Part shown: in pieces, positions 8,318 to 15,708 of the stretch | Layout of the letters: every line of letters begins with the position of its first letter | How positions within the stretch are numbered: the stretch's first letter is position 1 | Source of the DNA: Candidatus Delongbacteria bacterium | GTDB taxonomy: Bacteria; UBA4055 | DNA: 22,356 nt | Assembly (NCBI GenBank): GCA_003477045.1 | Contig: DMTS01000201.1 | Location: forward strand, 973-23,328 | Reading direction: 5' to 3' | Position numbers and translations under genes: made by a program | The notes under the pieces: model-generated | The model's database searches: none | What the model saw: the letters and a program-made list of their open reading frames with translations, nothing else | What the model was told of the DNA's origin: nothing

Positions 8318-9511
8318 ATGAAAAAGTTAGCAAAAAGAACAGAGAAAGTTGAAAGGTCTAAGACATTATCAGTAACCGCAAAGGCGAACGAACTGAAAGC
8401 GAAAGGAGAGGACATTGTCGTTCTGACCGTCGGCGAACCGGATTTTCCTACACCGGACAACATAAAAAAAGCCGGCATTAAGGCTATAAACGACAATTTT
8501 ACTAAATATACTGCAGAAGGCGGGATAATTGAGCTTAAAAAAGCAGTTGTAAAAAAATATGCTGACGATTTCGGAGTAGAGATCACTCCGAAAAATGTAA
8601 TCTGCTCGAACGGCGCAAAACACGCCCTTGCAAATGTGATCCTGGCGATCTGCGAAAAGGGCGACGAAGTTATAATTCCTCAGCCTGCATGGGTTTCATA
8701 TCCCGAGCTTGTAAAACTGGCTGATGCAAAACCTGTTGATATTTTTACAGATGAAAAAACAGCTTTCAAAGTCACTCCCGCTATGCTCAACAAAGCGATC
8801 ACTCCAAAAACAAAACTTATAATATTATGCTCACCATCTAACCCTACAGGAGCGATCTATAGTGAAAAAGAGCTCAAAGAGATAGGGAAGATAGTCAAAA
8901 AGCATGGGATATATATTATTTTCGACGAGATATATGAAAAGCTGATCTTCGACGGTAAAAAGCATTTTTCAATGATGAGGATAAAAGATATCAGAGATAA
9001 TGTAATTTCCATAAACGGAGTGAGTAAATCCTATGCCATGACGGGATGGAGGATAGGTTACGCGGTTGCGAACGAACAGATAATTGATGCATCCCACAAG
9101 ATACAGAGCCATATGACATCGAATCCCAATTCGATCGCTCAGAAAGCGTCAGTCGAAGCTATCTTGGGCGATCAGAAAGAAATGAAGCGGATGCGCGATA
9201 TTTTCGAGCAGAGGCGCGATGAAGGTTTTGCGCTTATAAAAAAGATACCAAATACGATCTGTTACAAACCTGACGGCGCATTTTATTTCTTCGTTGATTT
9301 CTCGTACTATTTCGGTAAAAAATTCAAAAATACTGTTATTAAAACCAATGACGATCTTTGCGATTTCTTTATAACCGAACTTAAAGTTGCCGCTATCACA
9401 GGATCCGCTTTCGGCAGCGATAAGCATGTGCGTTTCTCTTTCGCGACCAGCAACGAAAGGTTTAAAGAAGGTATCGAAAGAATTATAAAAGGACTGAAAC
9501 TGCTAAAATAA
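8318..9511 (+). CDS. Class I PLP aminotransferase, aspartate aminotransferase (Ib) type
   Basis: 397 residues, fold-type I. Visible motifs: VGEPDFPTP (38-46), the YTAEGGI substrate loop (64-70), SPSNPTGAI (172-180), Asp203 in IFDEIY, which pairs with the PLP ring nitrogen, the Schiff-base lysine Lys237 in NGVSKSYAMTGWRIGY, the phosphate-binding Arg245, and a C-terminal VRFSFATS with the carboxylate-binding arginine. The likely reaction is aspartate + 2-oxoglutarate to oxaloacetate + glutamate, in the cytoplasm. The Ib subgroup also contains prephenate and other aminotransferases, so substrate range is uncertain. Its stop is one base before the rlmB start, so the two are co-transcribed and probably translationally coupled. 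Confidence 0.92.
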   Translation: MKKLAKRTEKVERSKTLSVTAKANELKAKGEDIVVLTVGEPDFPTPDNIKKAGIKAINDNFTKYTAEGGIIELKKAVVKKYADDFGVEITPKNVICSNGAKHALANVILAICEKGDEVIIPQPAWVSYPELVKLADAKPVDIFTDEKTAFKVTPAMLNKAITPKTKLIILCSPSNPTGAIYSEKELKEIGKIVKKHGIYIIFDEIYEKLIFDGKKHFSMMRIKDIRDNVISINGVSKSYAMTGWRIGYAVANEQIIDASHKIQSHMTSNPNSIAQKASVEAILGDQKEMKRMRDIFEQRRDEGFALIKKIPNTICYKPDGAFYFFVDFSYYFGKKFKNTVIKTNDDLCDFFITELKVAAITGSAFGSDKHVRFSFATSNERFKEGIERIIKGLKLLK

Positions 9512-9512
9512 T

Positions 9513-10226
9513 ATGTCAGAACTAATAACAGGCAAAAACGCAATAATAGAACTTCTTGAAAAAGATCCAAAAAAGATCGAGAAGATAGTCATTGAAAAAG
9601 GCTACAAAAGCGATAAGATAGGAAAAATCTTAGACCTTTGTAACTCAAAATCAGTCCGTTATGATATCCTTCCGAGCATAGCTGTTTATCAGGCTCCGGG
9701 AGAGAGAAGCGGGGTCGCCGCGGTAATGACCCCTTTTGAATATACAGAATTCGGCGATGTTGATCTTTTTGAAGCTAAAAATATCGTTATACTCGACGAG
9801 ATAGAAGATCCGCATAATTTTGGAGCTATCGTCAGAACCGCTGCAGCATCAGGGGCGGATCTGATAATAATTCCCGACAGGAATGCAGCGCAGGTAACTG
9901 AAACTGTTATAAATGTCAGTGCAGGCACGATTTTCAAGATCAGGATTTCCAGGGTGAAAAACATTGCATCATGTATGGAAACCCTTAAGAAGAACGGTTT
10001 CTGGATTACGGGAACCGATATGGACGGATCATCAAATTATTCCGACTACGATTACACAGATAAATCAGTTATCGTTATAGGCAACGAGGGCAAAGGTCTT
10101 AGAAGGCTGGTAAAAGAAAAGTGCGATGATGTTGTAAGAATAGATATAATGAACGGAGTGGAATCACTCAATGCTTCAGTGGCCGCCGCACTTGTTTTGT
10201 TTGAAAGAAAAAGGAAGAATCTCTAA
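9513..10226 (+). CDS. rlmB: 23S rRNA 2'-O-methyltransferase, RlmB/TrmH (SPOUT) family
   Basis: 237 residues. The N-terminal substrate-binding domain (about 1-75, beginning ELITGKNAIIELL) is followed by the trefoil-knot SpoU domain. Its three motifs are present: DPHNFGAIVRTAAASGA (motif 1, with the conserved Asn and Arg), VIGNEGKGLRRLVKEKCD (motif 2) and MNGVESLNASVAAALVLFE (motif 3). RlmB methylates the 2'-OH of G2251 in the peptidyl-transferase P loop of 23S rRNA, using S-adenosylmethionine. The start follows the aminotransferase stop by one base with no clear ribosome binding site between. Its TAA (10224-10226) interlocks with the CTA complement of the convergent permease stop. Other SPOUT targets are possible, but the full N-terminal domain favours RlmB. 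Confidence 0.9.
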   Translation: MSELITGKNAIIELLEKDPKKIEKIVIEKGYKSDKIGKILDLCNSKSVRYDILPSIAVYQAPGERSGVAAVMTPFEYTEFGDVDLFEAKNIVILDEIEDPHNFGAIVRTAAASGADLIIIPDRNAAQVTETVINVSAGTIFKIRISRVKNIASCMETLKKNGFWITGTDMDGSSNYSDYDYTDKSVIVIGNEGKGLRRLVKEKCDDVVRIDIMNGVESLNASVAAALVLFERKRKNL

Positions 10227-11479
10227 TCGTTACTCATCAGCCCGATAATACTGCTGCTTTTCAGATAATGCCTTATTTTAAAATAAATGTAAATCATACC
10301 CGTAACAGTCAGGATAAGAGAAAGAATCAAAAATATATCAATATTATAATTTGTTTCGATCATTTTATTTATAATGGAATCAGGTTTTGAAACAAGCATC
10401 AGTTTAATAAGCATGAAAGATAACCCAGCGCCTGTGATCAGTCCGTAAATTATGTGTTTTGCATACTGGTAAAGCCAGATGACGATGATGTCTCTATAGT
10501 AGGCTCCCATAGCCATCTGGATGCCGATCTCTTTCTTAAGATACAGCAGCATATATCTGATCTGATTCTGAACGAACATCACAATTACGAGCAGTATAAA
10601 CGCGACCGGCAGGAAGAGCAGGTAGTCCAGCCTGGACAGATATTTATTTATCGTTCGAAAAATATCATTTTCGTTTTCAACGATCCTGTATCCTTTCCTT
10701 TCAATTATCTCAGAAATCCTGAGCATATCTGATGATGATCTGAAATATACTTTTATATTCGACATTGTTGTAGGAGTTCCTATTATCTCAGCAATATTCT
10801 TTAAAGTTGCTTCAGGCAGAGTTAAGCCGAGGAAGGGCACTTCTTTATCAACTCCGATGATAGTCACTTTCATTGAATGAGTTTTTTCATTGGAAGAAAA
10901 GCTGTTCATTCCTATTACGAGATCGAATTTTCTTCCGATCAGCACTTTTTCAGTAAGCTTGGGGAGATCGTTGGCCGGGGCAAAACTGGAATTATAAATA
11001 TCGAGCAGCTTTGAAGAAACAATAGCTCTGATCTCGGTCGTGTTCTTTTTACTGTACCACAGACCTTCAAACGGCCTTTCTTCGCCGAACAGCGACAGAT
11101 CCGTTCCGTAGCCCATATCAAACAGCTTACCGCTTAAATGAGCAGGCGCATCGAGATTGTATGTCGGGCTTACAGTAGTCACTCCGTCCACGCTTTTCAG
11201 ATACTCCAGATCCTTTTCGCTAAGGCTGCCTTTACCCAGCAGAGAAGGGGTGTTGATCTTGAACATCGCAATATCCATTTCTTTAGGAGCGATCGTAATA
11301 AATGTATTATTCTCTGTGCTGAATATTTTTTTTATCGTCGAATGAAATGTTGACGAGAATGTGATTATAAAAAACAGAAGGAAGAACATAAGCGTAAATA
11401 CAATGTATATTTGGAATTTGAACCTCAGCTTGTTCTTAAAATATGCTTCGGAAATATGTATAAGCGACGGTATTTTCAT
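10223..11479 (-). CDS. FtsX/MacB-like ABC transporter permease, no adjacent ATPase
   Basis: 418 residues with the layout of MacB/LolC-type permeases: one N-terminal transmembrane helix (about 22-45), a large periplasmic domain (about 46-285), then three C-terminal helices (about 290-310, 345-365, 380-402). LKKEIGIQMAMGA just after the second helix is the usual FtsX-family coupling segment. Such permeases work with a cytoplasmic ATPase in mechanotransmission, lipoprotein release or efflux. No ATPase gene lies beside it: the gene stands alone on this strand between rlmB and its own promoter. It may share a distant ATPase or have a diverged partner. AAAGGA lies 4 bases upstream of the ATG at 11479. 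Confidence 0.85.
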   Translation of the reverse strand: MKIPSLIHISEAYFKNKLRFKFQIYIVFTLMFFLLFFIITFSSTFHSTIKKIFSTENNTFITIAPKEMDIAMFKINTPSLLGKGSLSEKDLEYLKSVDGVTTVSPTYNLDAPAHLSGKLFDMGYGTDLSLFGEERPFEGLWYSKKNTTEIRAIVSSKLLDIYNSSFAPANDLPKLTEKVLIGRKFDLVIGMNSFSSNEKTHSMKVTIIGVDKEVPFLGLTLPEATLKNIAEIIGTPTTMSNIKVYFRSSSDMLRISEIIERKGYRIVENENDIFRTINKYLSRLDYLLFLPVAFILLVIVMFVQNQIRYMLLYLKKEIGIQMAMGAYYRDIIVIWLYQYAKHIIYGLITGAGLSFMLIKLMLVSKPDSIINKMIETNYNIDIFLILSLILTVTGMIYIYFKIRHYLKSSSIIGLMSND

Positions 11480-11502
11480 AAATCCTTTAAATAAACTGAC
11501 GG

Positions 11503-11531
11503 ATTATAACAAAATTAAATCGGATTTTCTA
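11503..11531 (-). promoter_or_regulatory. Possible promoter of the FtsX-like permease gene
   Basis: On the minus strand a perfect -10 TATAAT (11503-11508) has only a weak -35 (TAGAAA, 11526-11531) at 17 bases. The position suits the ATG at 11479. Confidence 0.45.
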
Positions 11532-11558
11532 CACAAATTTAAAAATTTAAAATATAGT

Positions 11559-11587
11559 CTGAAATTTAGATCAAATTTGTTTATATT
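11559..11587 (+). promoter_or_regulatory. Promoter of the Cys4 membrane protein gene
   Basis: -10 TATATT at 11582-11587 inside the recurrent TTGTTTATATTGTAA context; -35 CTGAAA (11559-11564) at 17 bases is imperfect. The leader to the ATG at 11620 contains AGGAAG. Confidence 0.5.
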
Positions 11588-11619
11588 GTAATACATTAAC
11601 GATAAAGCAGGAAGAAAAA

Positions 11620-12165
11620 ATGTTAATACAAAGGCAGGACGGAAAAAGAAGAAATATTCAGTTGTTATACTGGTTCGGAGTGATGGTGCTTATCCTAGCG
11701 GCTGATTATTTTGCCGGTCCTTACATTCAATTCCCTGTAACTTATATTATTCCAATAGCTTTAGTGTCATGGCACAACGGAAGTTTCTGGGGATATACTT
11801 TTGCAGTAACAATGTCTTTGATGAGGCTTATATTCAACATATTCTTCTGGACTCTTCCCTGGACTTATACAGAAACAGGGCTTAATTTTATCGTCAGCTT
11901 AACCGTTTTTGCGCTTCTTGTATCACTTTTCGATAGAGTTGCAAAGCACAACAGGGAACTGTCAAACAAAGTAGAGGTTTTAAGCGGGCTTCTGCCCATC
12001 TGCTCAAGCTGCAAGAAGATAAAGAATGATGCAGAGAGCTGGGAACAGATCGAAAGTTATATCACCAAAAAAAGCAGCGCATCTTTTACGCATAGTCTTT
12101 GTCCCGAATGCAAACAGAAGCTTTACGGAGACGCAATCAGCAAACTTAAAGAATCAAGTAAATAA
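11620..12165 (+). CDS. Membrane protein with C-terminal Cys4 (LPICSSCKKI) motif
   Basis: 181 residues. The N-terminal part has about four hydrophobic helices (residues about 15-33, 38-52, 56-78, 86-105). A short linker helix leads to a C-terminal region with SGLLPICSSCKKIKNDAESW and, near the end, CPECKQKLYG; the four cysteines are 128, 131, 161 and 164. I recognise this Cys4 segment from the C-termini of many bacterial signalling proteins (PAS, response-regulator and diguanylate cyclase proteins), where it looks zinc- or redox-binding, but its role is not established. Here it is attached directly to a membrane domain with no kinase, cyclase or receiver. This suggests a stand-alone membrane sensor or partner protein. 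AGGAAG lies a few bases before the ATG. Function unknown. Confidence 0.8.
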   Translation: MLIQRQDGKRRNIQLLYWFGVMVLILAADYFAGPYIQFPVTYIIPIALVSWHNGSFWGYTFAVTMSLMRLIFNIFFWTLPWTYTETGLNFIVSLTVFALLVSLFDRVAKHNRELSNKVEVLSGLLPICSSCKKIKNDAESWEQIESYITKKSSASFTHSLCPECKQKLYGDAISKLKESSK

Positions 12166-12191
12166 CTGCATACTTTTTTACGAAATATTTA

Positions 12192-12220
12192 TTGAATATA
12201 CTCGGTTTAAATATTATATT
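12192..12220 (+). promoter_or_regulatory. Promoter of the MFS transporter gene
   Basis: -35 TTGAAT (12192-12197), 17-base spacer, -10 TATATT (12215-12220); the leader before the ATG at 12271 is about 44 bases. Confidence 0.65.
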
Positions 12221-12270
12221 CGGGCGTGATTAATCAATGTTCAACCCACTCAGAAACGGAATAAAGTCTG

Positions 12271-13527
12271 ATGAAAAGAATAGCTCAAGAATACATTCAC
12301 ATAACAAAATTCATCCGGAAAGATGCGTGGAATTTTCTGATCGGAAATTTTTTCGCAGGGTTTGGATTTACCGGATTCAGCCTTCTGTTTAATCTTTACT
12401 TAAAGGAATCGGGTAAAGGTGAAGGCACAATAGGGCATGTCCTTTCTGTGGGAACTTACGCAACAGTATTAATGATCTTTCCCGCTGCATATCTTGTCAA
12501 AAGAATATCAATAAGGCCGGTAATGCTGATCGTTCCAGTAGCGATGTCGTTCGGTTACGGGATCGCGATACAGGCACAGAGCATGCAGATGATTATGGCG
12601 GGGATAGCTATCTCGGGTTTTGCAGGCGCGTTCAGCTCGGTTATAGGCGGGCCACTTTTGATGCAGAGCAGCGGAGAACTAGAAAGAACTCATCTTTTCT
12701 CAATTAATCATGCGATAGCTCTTTTATCCGGAATTACGGGAAATCTTGTAGCGGGAAGTCTTCCGGATCTTATGATCAAAATGGATATTCACCCTGCTTC
12801 CGGATACAAATATGCCATATTCGTGCACCTTGTAATAGCTCTTGTATCGCTGTATTTTTATTCAAAAATAAAAGTAAAGCATATCTCACTTACAGGTGAC
12901 TCAGAGGATGAGACAAGAACCCATTTCAAGTTAAAAACCCCGAAAAAGCTTCTTGCATATTTAGCGATCCCGCCCATGATGGTCGGGCTCGGAGCAGGAA
13001 TGACCATACCTTTTCTTAACCTGTACTTCAGAACAAGGTTCCACCTTGATGCAAATAATATCGGTATGCTGTTCGCACTGGCTCAGCTCTTTACTATAGG
13101 AGGTGCACTGATGGCGCCGATGCTTGCAAGAAGATTCGGAATGGTTATGTCGGTGATCCTGTCGCAAATAATTTCACTTCCTTTCCTCTTCATACTCGGG
13201 ATTTCATATTTTCTGCCTCTTGCGATAACCGCTTTCCTTATAAGGAACGCGCTAATGAACATGTCAGCGCCTATATCGTCAAATTTTTCGATGGAATCGG
13301 TACACCCCGACGACAGATCCGTCACAAGCGGTCTTCTTTCGCTCGCCTGGCTGTTCACATGGGGTATTACCGCTAATATCGGAGGTTACCTGATCGAAAA
13401 TTTCGGCTATGAACTGCCTTTCGCTTTCACGATGGTTTTCTATATTTTATCATCGTATTTATATTACAAACTTCTATACCCGATAGAAAAAGAACAAAAA
13501 AATGCGAAAATACAGGCTGACGTTTAA
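12271..13527 (+). CDS. Major facilitator superfamily transporter
   Basis: 418 residues with about twelve hydrophobic segments in two six-helix halves, separated by a charged cytoplasmic loop (about residues 203-225, SKIKVKHISLTGDSEDETRT). An internal duplication is visible: helix 1 ending in LLFNLYLKESGKGEGTIG resembles helix 7 ending in IPFLNLYFRTRFHLDANNIG. The arginine-containing loops after helices 2 and 8 (VKRISIRP, ARRFGMVM) match the MFS loop 2-3/8-9 signature. It is a probable inner-membrane efflux or solute porter with unknown substrate. It is transcribed alone from its own promoter, with no visible terminator before the next gene. No dedicated regulator or pathway gene adjoins it, so context does not help with substrate. 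Confidence 0.88.
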   Translation: MKRIAQEYIHITKFIRKDAWNFLIGNFFAGFGFTGFSLLFNLYLKESGKGEGTIGHVLSVGTYATVLMIFPAAYLVKRISIRPVMLIVPVAMSFGYGIAIQAQSMQMIMAGIAISGFAGAFSSVIGGPLLMQSSGELERTHLFSINHAIALLSGITGNLVAGSLPDLMIKMDIHPASGYKYAIFVHLVIALVSLYFYSKIKVKHISLTGDSEDETRTHFKLKTPKKLLAYLAIPPMMVGLGAGMTIPFLNLYFRTRFHLDANNIGMLFALAQLFTIGGALMAPMLARRFGMVMSVILSQIISLPFLFILGISYFLPLAITAFLIRNALMNMSAPISSNFSMESVHPDDRSVTSGLLSLAWLFTWGITANIGGYLIENFGYELPFAFTMVFYILSSYLYYKLLYPIEKEQKNAKIQADV

Positions 13528-13543
13528 TTTGTGTAAATTTTAG

Positions 13544-13572
13544 TGGAAACAAAACGCAAATTGGTTTATATT
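13544..13572 (+). promoter_or_regulatory. Promoter of the bTHX-like gene
   Basis: -10 TATATT (13567-13572) with a -35-like TGGAAA (13544-13549) at 17 bases; the leader before the ATG at 13613 is about 35 bases. Confidence 0.5.
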
Positions 13573-13612
13573 CCATCAAATTAAAAAAAAATTGAAATTA
13601 AAGGAGAAACAA

Positions 13613-13900
13613 ATGGGAAGAGGCGATAAAAAAACGAGAAAAGGAAAGATTTTCAGAGCGTCTTCAGGAAACACAAGACTGAAAACAAAACACCCGACGA
13701 ACCCGTTATCTCAGCCTGATCCGAATAGGGTAAAAGCTGAAAAAAGCGATTCGATAAAAAAACTTGCTGATGCGAAAGCCGTTGCAACGGCAGAAAAGAA
13801 AGCCGCTACAGATAAGAAACCGGTTGACAAAAAACCTTCAGTTGAAAAGAAAGCTGCTCCTGCGGAGAAAAAGCCTGCAAAAGCAAAAAAAGAAGAATAA
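13613..13900 (+). CDS. bTHX-like ribosomal protein with lysine/alanine/proline-rich tail
   Basis: 95 residues from the ATG at 13613, which has AAGGAG 7 bases upstream; a frame extension to a TTG at 13592 lacks support. Residues 1-16 (MGRGDKKTRKGKIFRA) match the start of the small 30S protein THX, whose usual form is MGKGDxxTxxGKIxRGxxG and only a few tens of residues long. THX is an arginine/lysine-rich peptide that sits in the 30S head. Here, after a SGNTRLKTKHP segment, a low-complexity tail (about 40-95) rich in Lys, Ala, Pro and Glu follows, with repeated KKP/EKK units, like the C-terminus of histone H1 or HU-like proteins. Strong SD, own promoter and own terminator suggest high expression. 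It could instead be a nucleoid protein. Confidence 0.78.
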   Translation: MGRGDKKTRKGKIFRASSGNTRLKTKHPTNPLSQPDPNRVKAEKSDSIKKLADAKAVATAEKKAATDKKPVDKKPSVEKKAAPAEKKPAKAKKEE

Positions 13901-13921
13901 TAGCAATTACGAGCATTGTAT

Positions 13922-13951
13922 AAAAAAAGACGCGGTTTCCGCGTCTTTTTT
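13922..13951. terminator. Bidirectional terminator between bTHX-like gene and rsgA
   Basis: GACGCGG (13929-13935) pairs with CCGCGTC (13939-13945) across a TTT loop, flanked by seven A and six T. It serves the + strand gene ending at 13900 and the - strand rsgA, whose stop (13950-13952) lies inside the T run. Confidence 0.9.
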
Positions 13952-14879
13952 ATTTGTCCTTTTTGAAGTAAATGTTCCTGTTATCATAAAGCGTCTGATA
14001 TATCTTGAGATAATTTTCGTACCTGAATTCAGGTATAGTGCCTTCATTGGCTGCGGCAAGTACGGCGCATCCAGGTTCATTTATATGAAGACAATTCTGA
14101 TATCTGCAATTCTGACTCAGACTGTAGATCTCCGGAAAGAAATTTTTCAGTTCCTCAAAATCCATGTTCCACATACCGAATTCCCTTATTCCGGGAGTAT
14201 CAAGAAGAAATCCCCCGTTGGAGAGCGGGAAAAGACGGGACTGCTTTGTGGTATGCTTTCCTTTCAGAGAGTATGAAGATGTTTCGTTAACTTTTCTTAT
14301 GATAGCAGGATCAAGCGCATTCAGCAAAGAGGATTTCCCTACTCCCGAATTGCCTACGAAAGCAGATATCTTTTCTCTGGTCACTTCATTCACTTTATCA
14401 ATATTTACATTTTTCTGAACGGATGTTTCGATGACATCGTAACCTATTTTTCGATAACCGTCAATATAATAAATCTCTTCATCGGTCAGACCGTAATCTA
14501 TCTTATTGACTATTATCTTTGTATCAATCTGCTGCATATTGCTGAATGCAAGTATCCTGTCAAGGAAGCCCGTATTCAGTTTCGGTGAATAAACAGAAGT
14601 GACGAGTAGAAGATGATCTATGTTCGAGGCTATCAGCTGCTCTTTCCTTATACCGGCATTGGCAGGTCTGGAAATTTTGTTCAGTCTGGGCAGTACTTCC
14701 GCCATAACGAATTCATTCCCTTCCTGCTCAAGTCTGACATAATCTCCGGGACAGACGGGATGATGCGATCTTTTAGTGGTATGAAGAAGCTTTCCCTTTA
14801 AATGGGCAATAAATTCCTTTCCTTCGCATGAAACAGTATAATCTGTTCCGTTTCCGTAAAGCACAAGAGCTTTTTTCAT
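13950..14879 (-). CDS. rsgA: Ribosome small-subunit biogenesis GTPase RsgA
   Basis: 309 residues, full length. The N-terminal OB fold (about 1-70) is followed by a circularly permuted GTPase domain, with motifs in the order G4 NKID (125-128), G1 GNSGVGKS (176-183), a switch I region with GKHTTKQSR, and G3 DTPG (227-230). The C-terminal zinc site is C258, C263, H265 and C271 (CxxxxCxHxxxxxC). RsgA checks late 30S assembly at the decoding centre and is stimulated by the subunit. Its ATG overlaps the TGA of the upstream exported-protein gene (ATGA), so the two form an operon with coupled translation. It faces the bTHX-like 30S protein gene across a shared terminator. Confidence 0.96.
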   Translation of the reverse strand: MKKALVLYGNGTDYTVSCEGKEFIAHLKGKLLHTTKRSHHPVCPGDYVRLEQEGNEFVMAEVLPRLNKISRPANAGIRKEQLIASNIDHLLLVTSVYSPKLNTGFLDRILAFSNMQQIDTKIIVNKIDYGLTDEEIYYIDGYRKIGYDVIETSVQKNVNIDKVNEVTREKISAFVGNSGVGKSSLLNALDPAIIRKVNETSSYSLKGKHTTKQSRLFPLSNGGFLLDTPGIREFGMWNMDFEELKNFFPEIYSLSQNCRYQNCLHINEPGCAVLAAANEGTIPEFRYENYLKIYQTLYDNRNIYFKKDK

Positions 14880-15544
14880 TTCCCGACCGATCTTAGTTTT
14901 AAACTGTCAGGGTCGAAGAAATAAACTGATCCGTCAGTATTCAGAGAATCTGTTGAAAATAACAAACCCTTTGATTTACCGGGTTTAATAGACCCGCTTT
15001 TAATATACCTTCCTTCAGCTGAATAAACGGAGAAATCCGATCCGAAAAGCACATGCAGCCCGTTTCCGTCAAAATGAATATCGGTAAACTCTTTCTCAAA
15101 GGACAATATCTCTTTCAAAATATTATTTTTAAGCGAATAGATCCTGTTTTTGTCATACGAGGCAAGTAGAACAGAATTGTATCCTGTCGGGAATATTTTT
15201 TTGTATATTCTTATGCCGTGTGAATCAACAATGTCCGAACGCTTTTTTAAAATATAGTTCTCATCAAGGATATATATTATGCCTTTTTCTGAATCAACGA
15301 GGTATGAAATAAAATCATCGTACCGGATAAAAAAATCGAAAAATCCAGAAGGAGATATGTTTTTGAGTTCGATCTTATTCACAAGAACATTTGTTAGACT
15401 GTAAACATACAGTTCCTTTCCAAATCCGTCGAGAACATATATTTTATCACCGTAAGCAGAAATTGAAAAGTTATCTCTGGAATACAGAATTCCTGAAGTC
15501 AGAAAAATAAAAAACAGTAATATGCGGACATGTTTTCGAATCAT
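14876..15544 (-). CDS. Exported protein, beta-propeller-like, function unknown
   Basis: 222 residues from the ATG at 15544; a TTG at 15562 in frame would only add residues before the signal sequence. The N-terminus (MIRKHVRILLFFIFLTSG) is a typical signal peptide. The rest is rich in beta-strand patterns with repeated units ending in IYVLDG, IYILDEN, IYSLKN and VYFFDPDSL, and YSAEGRYI. This is the look of NHL/6-bladed propeller or YncE-like repeats, although 200 residues is short for a whole propeller. It is co-translated with rsgA through a 4-base overlap. I do not recognise a family and can assign no function. It is probably periplasmic or surface exposed. Confidence 0.75.
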   Translation of the reverse strand: MIRKHVRILLFFIFLTSGILYSRDNFSISAYGDKIYVLDGFGKELYVYSLTNVLVNKIELKNISPSGFFDFFIRYDDFISYLVDSEKGIIYILDENYILKKRSDIVDSHGIRIYKKIFPTGYNSVLLASYDKNRIYSLKNNILKEILSFEKEFTDIHFDGNGLHVLFGSDFSVYSAEGRYIKSGSIKPGKSKGLLFSTDSLNTDGSVYFFDPDSLKLRSVGK

Positions 15545-15614
15545 GCTGTATTTTAAGTTCAAATCTGCAATAAAGCAATCATAAAATAATCTTAGTATTT
15601 GATAAAATTAAAAC

Positions 15615-15643
15615 TTGACTAATATCATATATAGCAATAAATT
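15615..15643 (+). promoter_or_regulatory. Candidate plsC-arsR promoter
   Basis: -35 TTGACT (15615-15620), 17-base spacer, -10 TAAATT (15638-15643). Predicted transcription starts near 15650, directly at the foot of a terminator-like hairpin. Confidence 0.45.
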
Positions 15644-15651
15644 TACTTAGC

Positions 15652-15676
15652 AGAATCCGTTTCGGGTTCTGTTTTT
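15652..15676 (+). terminator. Terminator-like hairpin in the plsC leader
   Basis: CAGAATCCG and CGGGTTCTG form a 9-bp stem with one U-G pair and a TTT loop, followed by TTTTT. It points along the + strand, where no gene ends upstream, so it lies in the untranslated leader of the acyltransferase gene. It may attenuate that gene or protect its 5' end. Confidence 0.6.
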
Positions 15677-15708
15677 ACTTATATAATTAAATAATTAAGA
15701 TATGCAGA

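Noticed and set aside
11138..11353. Overlapping plus-strand ORFs of 71 and 62 codons inside the FtsX-like permease
   Set aside because: Both are antisense to a coherent permease frame and lack ribosome binding sites.
11532..11580. Four AAATTT repeats between the divergent permease and membrane-protein promoters
   Set aside because: Spacing is irregular and the segment is almost pure A/T, so chance low complexity explains it as well as an operator would.
12026..12229. 67-codon ORF overlapping the Cys4 membrane protein
   Set aside because: Out-of-frame reading of the Cys4 coding region that continues into the next gene's promoter; no start signal.
13764..14276. 170-codon plus-strand ORF spanning the end of the bTHX gene and rsgA
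   Set aside because: It runs through the terminator and the coding strand of rsgA; a frame artefact of Lys-rich codons.
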